This document shows, one piece after another, positions 1-7,068 of a stretch of 27,756 nt of DNA. The notes under the pieces are model-generated. The model searched no databases. It was given only the letters and a program-made list of their open reading frames with translations, and was not told the DNA's origin. The translations under genes and the position numbers were made by a program. Source of the DNA: a virus. Location of the stretch: positions 1 through 27,756 of the IMG/VR virus record IMGVR_UViG_3300023196_000991; one strand, written 5' to 3'. Position 1 is the first letter of the stretch; each line of letters opens with the position of its first letter.

Positions 1-1
1 G

Positions 2-373
2 GAATCCAAACTAACCGGATGGTCTTCGGACTATTACAAACTACCCGAGGATGCGACGGAACTTCAGGATCTGATCGAGCATAAGAACATGAATTTCGCC
101 GTCGCCAACATCTTCAAGGCTGCATATCGTCTTGGGGCCAAGGATGGTACGACCGAGAAGTATGATCTGGAAAAGATCATATGGTTTGCTCAACGTGAGT
201 TGGCGAGACATAATCAACCGACCACCTTCAAGGTCGCACTCAAGGTCTCGGAGGCACTGGCAACAAAGCTGGAGGAACGCGTTGCGAAGCAAGTCGAACA
301 AGGATGGGCTGACCACCGTCAGTTAGACCTTGATTATCCCACAAACCACAAGCCTTGGCCAGATACTGACTGA
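2..373 (+). CDS. DUF3310-like phage protein (5' end outside window)
   Basis: The reading frame is open from the left edge, so the true start lies upstream; 123 residues are visible. The sequence YYKLPEDATELQDLIEHKNMNF followed by a segment with GNIFKAAYRLG-type character (here VANIFKAAYRLG) and YDLEKIIWFAQRE matches the pattern of DUF3310 proteins, a small family common in phage DNA-metabolism regions. Members are sometimes labelled nucleotide kinase on weak grounds, and their function is not established. The C-terminal part after residue 80 is a charged helix (ATKLEERVAKQVEQGW). It is the last gene before a terminator, so it most likely closes the early/replication module that lies to the left. 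The family call is from remembered motif shape only. Confidence 0.7.
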   Translation, partial: ESKLTGWSSDYYKLPEDATELQDLIEHKNMNFAVANIFKAAYRLGAKDGTTEKYDLEKIIWFAQRELARHNQPTTFKVALKVSEALATKLEERVAKQVEQGWADHRQLDLDYPTNHKPWPDTD

Positions 374-382
374 TACCGAATT

Positions 383-424
383 AGGCAATGATTCCAATGA
401 GTTATGGGATTGTTGCCTTTTTTT
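383..424 (+). terminator. Rho-independent terminator after DUF3310-like gene
   Basis: A 14-bp stem (383-396 with 405-418, allowing G-U pairs) closes an 8-nt loop, and seven T residues follow at 418-424. It lies 10 bp after the stop codon of the upstream gene. It separates the upstream transcription unit from the structural operon, whose first ribosome site is near 466-471. Confidence 0.85.
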
Positions 425-477
425 GGGGGGTTTAGGGCGCAATGCGAAGAACTACCCTTTAGAACGGAGAGGATCTA

Positions 478-768
478 ATGGATAAATTACCAAGATTTAC
501 AGCCGAGTTGATATACGAACTCGATGAAGCCATCCCGTACACCAGTTTTCCCCATACCCAAGAAGGTATCGCGGACCTATCGGAGAGGGCAATACGACGC
601 CTTGCGTTTCAGGCCGGTCAGCGTGCACTGATTGATGACCTGCTAACCCTACTCAATGAGGATACTGATGGGAACAGAAGTAGTTTTGATAGCCATGATG
701 GCAGCCACAGCAGCGGGGTCGATGATCTCATCGCGACAGCAAACGAAGGCTCAGAACAAGACGAATGA
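478..768 (+). CDS. Hypothetical protein, first gene of structural operon
   Basis: A 96-residue, acidic protein with a helical N-terminal two thirds and a Ser/Gly/Asp-rich, probably disordered tail (from about residue 66). The start is supported by a GGAGAGG ribosome site about 7 bases upstream. It follows the terminator at 383-424 and so probably opens the late transcript. Its last 101 bases overlap the next gene in another frame, an unusually long overlap for this genome. I recognise no family. In T7-like phages small genes at this place, just before the portal, often encode minor virion or tail assembly proteins, but nothing here identifies it as one. Confidence 0.7.
   Translation: MDKLPRFTAELIYELDEAIPYTSFPHTQEGIADLSERAIRRLAFQAGQRALIDDLLTLLNEDTDGNRSSFDSHDGSHSSGVDDLIATANEGSEQDE
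658..662 (+). promoter_or_regulatory. Ribosome binding site selecting ATG at 668
   Basis: GAGGA lies 5 bases before the ATG at 668. An earlier in-frame ATG at 656 has no purine-rich site and would overlap this one, so 668 is the better start. The site is inside the coding region of the upstream gene. Confidence 0.55.
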
Positions 769-991
769 TCAGATAGCTGCACGCTATGCTGCTGAAGAGA
801 AGCGCCGACGCGATGGCAAGGAAGCTGAAAAGTCTCTAGCTGAACAGGCAGAAGCCAAGCGACAAGGACGACTCGAAGCTAACCGTGACGACGCGGACAA
901 GCTACGGGACTTCACGTCCATAGCCGGGTCGGATGACCAAGACCTACGACAAGGCCTCCAGATCGGGGCAAAGGGAGCAGACGATGCTTAA
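668..991 (+). CDS. Small protein with N-terminal membrane helix and coiled coil
   Basis: 107 residues. Residues 4-20 form a hydrophobic, small-residue-rich helix (VVLIAMMAATAAGSMIS). A strongly charged Lys/Glu/Arg/Ala helix follows over about residues 25-90, typical of a coiled coil. The layout, a membrane anchor then a coiled coil, resembles inner-membrane spanins and also several minor virion proteins of podophages; the position before the portal gene favours the virion alternative. The gene overlaps its upstream neighbour by 101 bases and the portal gene by 8. No family recognised. Confidence 0.65.
   Translation: MGTEVVLIAMMAATAAGSMISSRQQTKAQNKTNDQIAARYAAEEKRRRDGKEAEKSLAEQAEAKRQGRLEANRDDADKLRDFTSIAGSDDQDLRQGLQIGAKGADDA
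973..977 (+). promoter_or_regulatory. Ribosome binding site selecting portal start at 984
   Basis: GGGAG lies 6 bases before the ATG at 984. The longer open frame back to 933 has no such site and would give a 17-residue extension that does not look like the start of a portal protein. Confidence 0.55.
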
Positions 992-2498
992 GGAACGCTA
1001 TAACACAGGATCTAAGGAGCGTTCCCAATTCCTAAGACGGGCGCAACACAATGCCCTACTAACGATCCCCTCACTCATGCCGATGGACGGTAAGAAGGAT
1101 GGTGCACATCTGGTCGAACCTTATCAAGGTCTCGGATCGATGACTAACATCCATCTGTCTTCGCGCATGGCAATTAATTTCCTCCCTGCGGGTCGCCCGT
1201 ATCTACGGCTCGACCTTCCTCCTCGTGTACAAATGGAGTTGGAAGGCGAAGTACCCACAGACATCAGCGTCGGCTTGTCCAAGTCAGAACAAATGATACA
1301 AGCCGAGGTCGAGGATAAGGGTTGGCGGAAGTCAACATTGATGACCCTACAGCAATTGATTTGCTCCGGGAATATCCTAGAATTTCTCCAACCCAACAAC
1401 ACAATCAAGCACTATCGTCTTGATCAGTATGTCCAATGGTTCGACAACGAAGGTCGATTCATCGAATGTGTTATCAAGGAAGAGTTCCCCGCGAGCGAGA
1501 TCCCTGAGAGCATGAACCCACCGTCACAGGTAGGGGCTACGATGAACGGTGAAGAGAAGGTCGAACTCTATACACAGGTCAAGTATATCGGCAACGGGAA
1601 GTATCGTCGGATCATGACGTGGTCTAATGATGAACCCGTTGGTCAGCCCACTGAGTGGGATGAAGCACGTATGCCATACATCCCCCTTGGATGGACGTGG
1701 ATGCCCGGAGAGAATTATGCCCGTGCTAAAACCAGCGATCACATTGCCGACCTACGTAGCTTGGATGCCTTGGAGAAAGCTCAGTTGGAGATGGCTGCAA
1801 TGGCATCTCGAAACTTCATCCTCATACGACCGGGCGCGACCGCCAACACTCTGCGCTCTCGACTCACACGAGCAAGAAATGGTGATGTCTTGGTGGCGGA
1901 CCCAGATAGCGTCGCAGCAAAGACGTTCGAGAATTTCCGTGGTGTGCAGCAGATCCAACAGCACATTCAGGTGTTGAGAGATTCCCTCTCGCGTGCCTTC
2001 CTCCTAACTTCTGGGGGGCAGCGGGATGCTGAACGTGTGACGGCTACTGAGATCGAGCGAGACATCGCAGAAATTGAGAGCGCCCTAGGTGGCGTCTTCT
2101 CCATGTTGGCTCAAGAGATGATGAAGCGTCGGACGCAAGTTCTGATGTTTCAGATGATGGATCAACAGAAGTTGCCTAAGGTTGATGACAACATGGTAAC
2201 CCCCACGATCCTGACGGGTCTTGAGGCGTTGTCTCGCGAGCGTGATGTATCACGGGCCATGCAGGCCGCACAGATTGTCCAAGCCTTCGGGCCTGAAGCC
2301 GTCGATGTGGTTAAGCTTGAGCAGGTGATTGGACGTGCGTTCATAGGCCTTGGTATCGCGGATTCAGTTCGTTCTGAAGAAGAGATCCAACAAATCAAGG
2401 CAGAGCGTCAACAGGCGCAACAAGAACAGGCTGCACTAGAGAAGCTTGGTCCCGAAGTGGTCAAGCAAGCTGGACAGCAACAACAACAAGGTGGGTAG
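984..2498 (+). CDS. Portal protein (head-tail connector, T7 gp8-like)
   Basis: 504 residues, close to T7 gp8 (536). The portal is the dodecameric ring at the capsid vertex through which DNA is packaged and ejected. The family pattern is visible: an N-terminal KERSQFLRRAQHNALLTIPSL region, a glycine-turn segment before SRMAINFLPAGRPYLRLDLP, a central section with VKYIGNGKYRRIMTWSND, the helix-rich LDALEKAQLEMAAMASRNFI, and VTATEIERDIAEIESALGG, the hallmark MTATEI-type motif of T7-type connectors. The C-terminus is Gln-rich and helical (about residues 465-504). The start at 984 is chosen for its ribosome site and its 8-base overlap with the upstream gene. The scaffold and capsid genes follow in standard order. 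Confidence 0.93.
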   Translation: MLKERYNTGSKERSQFLRRAQHNALLTIPSLMPMDGKKDGAHLVEPYQGLGSMTNIHLSSRMAINFLPAGRPYLRLDLPPRVQMELEGEVPTDISVGLSKSEQMIQAEVEDKGWRKSTLMTLQQLICSGNILEFLQPNNTIKHYRLDQYVQWFDNEGRFIECVIKEEFPASEIPESMNPPSQVGATMNGEEKVELYTQVKYIGNGKYRRIMTWSNDEPVGQPTEWDEARMPYIPLGWTWMPGENYARAKTSDHIADLRSLDALEKAQLEMAAMASRNFILIRPGATANTLRSRLTRARNGDVLVADPDSVAAKTFENFRGVQQIQQHIQVLRDSLSRAFLLTSGGQRDAERVTATEIERDIAEIESALGGVFSMLAQEMMKRRTQVLMFQMMDQQKLPKVDDNMVTPTILTGLEALSRERDVSRAMQAAQIVQAFGPEAVDVVKLEQVIGRAFIGLGIADSVRSEEEIQQIKAERQQAQQEQAALEKLGPEVVKQAGQQQQQGG

Positions 2499-2500
2499 TA

Positions 2501-2806
2501 ATGAAAGCAAAGCGAGGGTTAGGAAATAAACCCAAGGTACATGAACGTCCCGGTTACGGCGGCGGCGGAGGCAGCGGTAGTTGGGGAGGCGGCGGTGCCC
2601 AAGGCGGATTGTTCGGGATGCAACGCTCCTTACACAATAAGGCACCTGCATCAACGAGTTCGCGTATGAGCAATCCCAACTACGAAAGTCCGAAAGCAAT
2701 CCAACGGCAGAACTTCAAGGATGAAGTTCGGGACGGCCTGTCTACAGGCTTGAAGCAGAAATCACTCAAGGGCAAGAAAGTCCTACAGATATTGAAGAAG
2801 TACTGA
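2501..2806 (+). CDS. Gly-rich basic small protein between portal and scaffold
   Basis: 101 residues starting 2 bases after the portal stop, with an AAGGTGG-like ribosome site inside the portal end. Residues 18-37 are almost entirely Gly with Ser, Trp and Ala; the rest is basic and ends in a Lys-rich helix (LKGKKVLQILKKY). Composition and place recall the small Gly/Lys-rich head or tail assembly proteins of T7-like phages such as T7 gp7.3, but there is no clear sequence match. It might bind DNA or the connector during assembly; that is conjecture. Confidence 0.7.
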   Translation: MKAKRGLGNKPKVHERPGYGGGGGSGSWGGGGAQGGLFGMQRSLHNKAPASTSSRMSNPNYESPKAIQRQNFKDEVRDGLSTGLKQKSLKGKKVLQILKKY

Positions 2807-2807
2807 T

Positions 2808-3173
2808 ATGGGATCAACACCAACTAAAGAGAAGCCAACACGCGGGCGCATGTCCGCTGGCTTGAACAAGGTCAAAGCAAACAAAGCTGATAAAGCTAAG
2901 ACCTCTGCGATGTCTGCGCCGACGAAGCCCAACGCCACAGACTATGGTGGGTCCGCTGGTAAGGGTTCACGTCTGGCGAATGTCCGTCCACGTAATGTCA
3001 CACTGTCCAAGCAGACAGGTGTGGTGAAGACGGGCGGCGGGGACTACCCCGTGTACGCCAAGAAGTCTTCTGCCGCTAAGTCCTTCCGTGCATCCTTCTC
3101 GGACGCACGCGCAAAGAAGCTTAGTGTCTTCAAATGGCAGGGACGCAAGTACAACACCAAACTCAAGAAGTAG
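2808..3173 (+). CDS. Basic protein with conserved C-terminal phage motif
   Basis: 121 residues, very basic (Lys/Arg/Ala/Ser-rich). The first 60 residues look disordered. The last 45 are ordered in appearance: GGDYPVYAKKSSAAKSF, then a short helix, then FKWQGRKYNTKLKK. The pattern of S.FR..F..AR followed by F.W.GRKY.T at the very C-terminus recurs, as I remember it, at the ends of small proteins in head-gene regions of many tailed phages; its role is unknown to me. It begins 1 base after the preceding stop and lies between portal and scaffold genes, consistent with a minor head protein or assembly factor. Confidence 0.75.
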   Translation: MGSTPTKEKPTRGRMSAGLNKVKANKADKAKTSAMSAPTKPNATDYGGSAGKGSRLANVRPRNVTLSKQTGVVKTGGGDYPVYAKKSSAAKSFRASFSDARAKKLSVFKWQGRKYNTKLKK

Positions 3174-3176
3174 TAT

Positions 3177-3386
3177 ATGGCACTAACACCTAAAGACTTT
3201 AGGCTAGGCAAACAGGGCGTAGTGATCGGTGGAGATAACATACCGTTCAGCGCCGACCGCCGAACAGCCTACTTAGCATATAAGCAGAACAGGGCAACTC
3301 CAGAACAAATCGAGTTGCTCATGGAAACTGACACTATGCTCACAAAAGCAATGAATGGAGAAGAAGATGCCCCCGGAACAAACTGA
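3177..3386 (+). CDS. Hypothetical protein before scaffold
   Basis: 69 residues with an N-terminal section rich in turns (LGKQGVVIGGDNIPFSADR), then a helix with TPEQIELLMETD, and an acidic tail. It starts 3 bases after the previous stop and overlaps the scaffold gene by 20 bases. No family recognised. Good codon structure and tight packing support it as real. A role in head assembly is suggested only by position. Confidence 0.65.
   Translation: MALTPKDFRLGKQGVVIGGDNIPFSADRRTAYLAYKQNRATPEQIELLMETDTMLTKAMNGEEDAPGTN
3356..3360 (+). promoter_or_regulatory. Ribosome binding site selecting scaffold start at 3367
   Basis: TGGAG lies 6 bases before ATG 3367. The alternative ATG at 3355 sits inside this site and has no comparable one of its own. 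Confidence 0.5.
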
Positions 3387-4194
3387 TGCCAACGTATCCG
3401 CATCAACGGTCGTCGGGTCGCAAGCAGCGACCATCGACACCACAATCGGAGAAGTCAACGCAGCCGAAGCTGCCGCCGACGCCCCAAGCGCCGACAAGCT
3501 CAATGTTACGCAAGCTCAGTTCGACAAGTACTACAACGCCGCAGACGACACCTACAACTGGGAAGCACACGCCCGTGAGCAAGCGTTCGTCGCCGACCAA
3601 GCAGGCGATGACACGCCCGCGCCCGAATACGCGGAAGAGCCGCAAGAGGTTACCGAAGAATATATTGACGACGCGCAGGACATTGTAGATTCAGCCGGTC
3701 TGGATTGGGATGACCTGACGTACAAGATTGGTATGCAGGGTGACATCGATCCCGTGGACTACGATGCCCTCATGGCACTCGGTATACCTCGTGAGGTTAT
3801 TCAGAACCACATCTCAACGATCAGTAATGACGCGCAGGAACATGTGTCTAACGTCACTGACGCATTCGGAGGAAAAGAACAATGGATGCAGACGCAAGCA
3901 TGGGCCAACCGCAATCTGAACGAGACGGAACTAGACCAGTTGAACGTGATGCTGGCGAGTCCCAATTACCAGATGGCAGTGGACATGATCCAGCAACGGG
4001 CTGGAACATCGAATCCGACCTCGCAGCTAACCCAGACACAACCGGGTACTGCCCAAGTAGCGGGTTACGCCTCCCAAGCGGAGATGGTAGCGGACCAACG
4101 GAAGCCTGAATATAAACGTGATCCCGAATTCCGGGCGCGCGTAATGGCTCGTGCCGCACGTTCTGATTGGGCACAGGGAGGGCACACGTTATGA
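3367..4194 (+). CDS. Capsid scaffolding (assembly) protein, T7 gp9-like
   Basis: 275 residues, acidic, rich in Ala, Asp, Gln and Glu, without Cys, as expected of a scaffold that fills the procapsid and leaves before DNA entry. The N-terminal 90 residues are low-complexity; the middle (about 95-200) holds acidic helices with EEYIDDAQDIVDSAGLDWDD. The C-terminus has the basic pattern PEYKRDPEFRARVMARAARS, resembling the DP.FR..V...A..S motif of T7-type scaffolds, where the C-terminal helix binds the coat protein. T7 gp9 is 307 residues. The gene lies between portal and capsid genes, as in T7. Its stop shares ATGA with the next start. Confidence 0.85.
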   Translation: MPPEQTDANVSASTVVGSQAATIDTTIGEVNAAEAAADAPSADKLNVTQAQFDKYYNAADDTYNWEAHAREQAFVADQAGDDTPAPEYAEEPQEVTEEYIDDAQDIVDSAGLDWDDLTYKIGMQGDIDPVDYDALMALGIPREVIQNHISTISNDAQEHVSNVTDAFGGKEQWMQTQAWANRNLNETELDQLNVMLASPNYQMAVDMIQQRAGTSNPTSQLTQTQPGTAQVAGYASQAEMVADQRKPEYKRDPEFRARVMARAARSDWAQGGHTL

Positions 4195-4544
4195 ATACTC
4201 CCGACTACTACGAGAAGAAACGGAAGACACTCACAGGTCAGGTCAACAAGCTCCTCACCGAGAGAGACAAGTTGGCCGACCTAAAGCGTCCCATTGCCGA
4301 GAAGCTCCGTGAGGTTAATGGGCGACTCATCTATGACAAAGAGAACAAGCTCCTCATGGATGAGAGAGATGTTCTCAAGGCCGAACAGTATGTAATGGGT
4401 AGTGAAGTCCGTCGCGTTCGTGGTGAGCTACAGAAGCTCAAGAAGGAATGGATGCAAATGTCCGGTGATGAGAACATCGATCAGCAACGCGCTGATGGCC
4501 GTTCACAACCATCCGCTACGACTGATCGCGTCGAAGACTACTAA
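4191..4544 (+). CDS. Coiled-coil protein following scaffold
   Basis: 117 residues that are almost all charged helix with heptad-like spacing (KTLTGQVNKLLTERDKLADL, then LREVNGRLIYDKENKLL, then VRRVRGELQKLKKEW), ending in a polar tail. A longer frame begins at 4167, but ATG 4191 overlaps the scaffold stop as ATGA and has a GGGAGGG ribosome site. Coupling to the scaffold suggests a helper in head assembly or a minor head component. No family recognised. Confidence 0.75.
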   Translation: MNTPDYYEKKRKTLTGQVNKLLTERDKLADLKRPIAEKLREVNGRLIYDKENKLLMDERDVLKAEQYVMGSEVRRVRGELQKLKKEWMQMSGDENIDQQRADGRSQPSATTDRVEDY

Positions 4545-4561
4545 CTCTTGGAGGAGAGGAT

Positions 4562-5233
4562 ATGCCTAAGAAGAAAGCTGCACCCGTCAAAAACCCGCTG
4601 GGGATTATGACAGCATTCCCAACGAATATTGGGATGAAGACATACACGGACGTAGATGATCTGAACAATCGTCTACGTACGTCTATCTACAAGAAACGTG
4701 GGGAAGACCACGAAGGCATGTATCGCAGCAACACTGCAGGTACATGGCACAGTGACACCGAACTCATGGAGTGGATTAACTCCCCTGAGTTACAGGACAT
4801 GTTCGCTTCGTGCTTCCGAGATTATACCCAAACGTACGGCGTCAAACAAGGCGCGTCGATTGGTCTCAAGCTACAGGCTTGGGCAATGTTATATCAAGAT
4901 GGCGGATACGCCACAGTTCATACACACCCTAACTGCCACTTCTCTGCCGTCTACTACATCGACAACGCGAGCGATGAGGATTCAGGTAGGACGATGGTGA
5001 CAGGGTGTCGCAGTTGTCCCGGAGATATTGAATTCGTGGACAGCCGCGCAACAGGCGGATATCAATTCCCCGGCGTCAACTTCTTGCCAGCCTTCCGGCT
5101 GACACCGAAGGCTGGGATGTTAATAGTCTTCCCCTCGTGGCTCCAACACTTTGTACATCCAGTGATTGGTAAAGAAGATCGCATGTGCATCGCGTGTAAC
5201 GCCACAATCGTATCACACACTGAGAAGGAATAA
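4562..5233 (+). CDS. Putative 2-oxoglutarate/Fe(II)-dependent oxygenase
   Basis: 223 residues preceded by a GGAGAGGA ribosome site. The core matches the small phage/marine 2OG-Fe(II) oxygenase family I know as 2OG-FeII_Oxy_5: QAWAMLYQDGGYATVHTHP (candidate metal ligands His120 and His122), a S..YYID strand (near 127-133), and near the C-terminus GMLIVFPSWLQHFVHPV (candidate distal ligand His196 or His199) followed by EDRMCIACN, where Arg207 would bind the 2-oxoglutarate carboxylate. Such enzymes hydroxylate proteins, nucleic acids or small molecules; no substrate can be read from the sequence. It is embedded between scaffold and capsid genes and so is probably made with virion proteins, raising protein hydroxylation as one possibility. 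The usual HxD carboxylate ligand is not evident; HTH stands at that place. Confidence 0.8.
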   Translation: MPKKKAAPVKNPLGIMTAFPTNIGMKTYTDVDDLNNRLRTSIYKKRGEDHEGMYRSNTAGTWHSDTELMEWINSPELQDMFASCFRDYTQTYGVKQGASIGLKLQAWAMLYQDGGYATVHTHPNCHFSAVYYIDNASDEDSGRTMVTGCRSCPGDIEFVDSRATGGYQFPGVNFLPAFRLTPKAGMLIVFPSWLQHFVHPVIGKEDRMCIACNATIVSHTEKE

Positions 5234-5238
5234 ATCTC

Positions 5239-5763
5239 ATGGCTGACCCTACTACTAACCAGAAGATCGAAAGCGCCGAAATCTCCGGTGACTTTGCTGC
5301 CGACACCTCTGCCGCCATTATTGGCGAAGCGGGCGAAGGACAGGTTATCACTGTCACTGACAACGCTGACTGGACCTACTCCGCTGCTGCCGAAAGCGTC
5401 GGCGGTGAAGTCACAGGCGTTGGTGGTCTCGACTTTGATGTCGAACCCGGTCTCATCTACTCCGGTCCCGTCGGCGGCGCAATTCGCGTCAAGTTCGCGG
5501 GCCTTGATGTCGATCATGGGCTGATTGCCCCTGAAGCGACTGACGTTGTGCAAGCTGCCGTTGTTCTGAACAACGACATCATTGCCTTTGCAGACGAAGG
5601 AAATGCGGTTGAGTTCGACGCTGAACCCGCCATCGAATTCAACTGCGATACCTACATCGGCAATCTCCAGACCGGAGATGTCGTGCGCGTTGCCCTGATT
5701 GGCACGAACGAAGAAACTCTCGATCTCGATGTCGCCGAAGGCGGAACTTTCGTTATCGTTTAA
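5239..5763 (+). CDS. Probable head decoration / minor capsid protein
   Basis: 174 residues, very acidic, almost free of Lys and Arg after residue 10, and rich in beta-strand patterns with regular Gly/Asp turns (GEGQVITVTDNADWTYSAA at the start; GDVVRVALIGTNEETLDLD near the end). Sequences like this, directly upstream of the capsid gene, commonly encode capsid decoration proteins that bind the outside of the head. It lies 5 bases after the oxygenase stop. I recognise no named family, so the role rests on composition and position. A GC-rich hairpin follows at 5803-5838. Confidence 0.6.
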   Translation: MADPTTNQKIESAEISGDFAADTSAAIIGEAGEGQVITVTDNADWTYSAAAESVGGEVTGVGGLDFDVEPGLIYSGPVGGAIRVKFAGLDVDHGLIAPEATDVVQAAVVLNNDIIAFADEGNAVEFDAEPAIEFNCDTYIGNLQTGDVVRVALIGTNEETLDLDVAEGGTFVIV

Positions 5764-5802
5764 CCAGTTTGGTGCAAGCCCTAAACAGGCCCACCATCCC
5801 GA

Positions 5803-5838
5803 GGGGGAGCCGCGTCCTTCGAACCGATAGGCTCCCCC
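5803..5838 (+). terminator. GC-rich hairpin without T-tract before capsid gene
   Basis: A perfect 9-bp stem, GGGGGAGCC at 5803-5811 with GGCTCCCCC at 5830-5838, closes an 18-nt loop containing the self-complementary TTCGAA. No T-run follows, so it is not a classical terminator; it could be an attenuator, an RNA-processing site or a barrier protecting the 5' end of capsid mRNA. The rest of the 5764-5957 gap holds an AAGGA ribosome site at 5946-5950 and no recognisable promoter. Confidence 0.55.
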
Positions 5839-5957
5839 CACTCTATCATACTAAAGGCTTCACGGCTGGGTACGTCCGCTATATGCGAGGCCTCTTCCCT
5901 AACCAAGATAACCAGAAGCATGATGATCCATAAGCCAATAATATAAAGGATTATCAC

Positions 5958-6983
5958 ATGGCTTTATTTGTAGGGGACCCAAGTGCCCCGACTCGCTTCG
6001 GTACTGATGTTGCCGATACAAGCGATAATACCGGACTCTTCTTGAAGGTGTTCGGTGGAGAAGTCTTCGCGGCTTTCTCCGAAACTACCCACACGATGGA
6101 CAAGCACTACGTGCGTGAGATCGCAAGTGGAAAATCGGCTCAATTTCCTAAGACTTGGAAAGTGGACGCCGCCTATCACGAAGCCGGGCAGGAAATGCTT
6201 GGTCAGGATACTGACGAAACCGAACGAGTCATCACAATCGATGGCCTGTTGGTCTCGCATGTCGGCATCTACGATCTCGATGAGGCCATGAGCCACTTCG
6301 ACGTTCGTGGACGTTACAGTGAAGAACTCGGTCGTGCGCTCGCACGCGTGTTCGACACCAACGTATACCGGACCATTGTCTCGACTGCCAAGCAGTCCAC
6401 TGCATTGTCTGGTGCCAACTCCACCTCCCCGTTCCCCGACGGTCAACGTATCCTGTCTGCTGATGTGACGGGCACGCTTGCCGCGTCTGGTGGCGGTTCT
6501 GACTGGTGGGAAGCTATCCGTGAGATGCGGATTGGTGCTGGTGGAGACAACATCCCTGATGATGATCAGTTGTTTGTTGCGATGCCGTACAACACATTCG
6601 ACAGTCTCAAGTACGCGCAGGTTGCGGACACCGCAGCCAATCCATTCCTCTACGCTAACCGTGACCTCTCCTTTGGTGGTCAGGGTGGCGCTGGTGTGGA
6701 TGGTGCTATCGTCACCGATGGTATTGTCGCGTTCCGGACCAACCTCCTGCCTCAGTCCAATGACATTGCGAACAGCAATATCAAGGCTAAGTACCGCGCC
6801 AACTACACGACCGTTCTGGGCGTGGGCTGGCATGGTGAGGGCGTAGGTACCGTCAAGCTCGTTGGTATGGGCATGGAGCAGACTCGTGACGTTCGTCGTC
6901 AGGAAGACTTCATGGTCGCCAAGATGGCTTGTGGTCATGGCCCACTTCGGAATGAAGGTTGCTGGGAATTCTCGGACACCTAA
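5958..6983 (+). CDS. Major capsid protein (T7 gp10A-like)
   Basis: 341 residues; T7 gp10A has 345. This is the coat protein of the icosahedral head, expected to adopt the HK97 fold. Family features are the N-terminal FLKVFGGEVFAAF segment, the strand KSAQFPKTWKVDAAYHEAG, ERVITIDGLLVSHVGIYDLDEAM, and the helix SEELGRALARVFDTNVYRTI. The ribosome site AAGGA (5946-5950) is well placed. The gene stands alone between a hairpin and a terminator, which would allow its mRNA to be set apart from head and tail genes. I see no slippery site near the 3' end that would make a T7 10B-like frameshift product, and the terminator follows within 50 bases. Confidence 0.95.
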   Translation: MALFVGDPSAPTRFGTDVADTSDNTGLFLKVFGGEVFAAFSETTHTMDKHYVREIASGKSAQFPKTWKVDAAYHEAGQEMLGQDTDETERVITIDGLLVSHVGIYDLDEAMSHFDVRGRYSEELGRALARVFDTNVYRTIVSTAKQSTALSGANSTSPFPDGQRILSADVTGTLAASGGGSDWWEAIREMRIGAGGDNIPDDDQLFVAMPYNTFDSLKYAQVADTAANPFLYANRDLSFGGQGGAGVDGAIVTDGIVAFRTNLLPQSNDIANSNIKAKYRANYTTVLGVGWHGEGVGTVKLVGMGMEQTRDVRRQEDFMVAKMACGHGPLRNEGCWEFSDT

Positions 6984-6986
6984 GTT

Positions 6987-7031
6987 GAGGAATTGATCCG
7001 GTCTCCTCTCCTCCAATTCCTCTGCCGGATC
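6987..7031 (+). promoter_or_regulatory. Two mutually exclusive RNA stems after capsid gene
   Basis: Stem A pairs GAGGAATTG (6987-6995) with CAATTCCTC (7014-7022). Stem B pairs GATCCGG (6995-7001) with CCGGATC (7025-7031). The arms interleave, so the two hairpins exclude each other unless they form a pseudoknot, which the 0- and 2-nt connectors make unlikely. Stem B ends just before the terminator stem at 7033. The 12-nt stretch between arms, 7002-7013, is purely C/T. Confidence 0.5.
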
Positions 7032-7032
7032 A

Positions 7033-7068
7033 GGGGTGCGATGGGTAATTCCTCGCACCCCGTTTTTT
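7033..7068 (+). terminator. Rho-independent terminator after capsid gene
   Basis: A perfect 9-bp stem GGGGTGCGA (7033-7041) with TCGCACCCC (7053-7061) closes an 11-nt loop, and six T residues follow at 7063-7068. This matches the place of the T7 late terminator after gene 10. The tail genes begin 14 bases later, so they need read-through or a promoter not recognised here. Confidence 0.9.

Noticed and set aside
374-477. tRNA gene in the hairpin-containing gap
   Set aside because: The structure is a single long stem followed by a T-run; no cloverleaf, anticodon arm or T-loop sequence can be drawn.
3386-3688. Plus-strand Pro/Thr/Ser-rich ORF and antisense frames in the scaffold gene
   Set aside because: They arise from the repetitive GC-rich coding of the acidic scaffold N-terminus and have no ribosome sites.
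5062-5841. 259-codon minus-strand frame opposite the decoration gene
   Set aside because: The plus-strand proteins there have natural composition and ribosome sites; this frame starts inside the GC hairpin and looks like a shadow.
6930-7000. Possible frameshift site giving a longer capsid protein as in T7 10B
   Set aside because: No slippery heptamer is seen near the end of the gene, and a terminator and stems follow within 50-85 bases.
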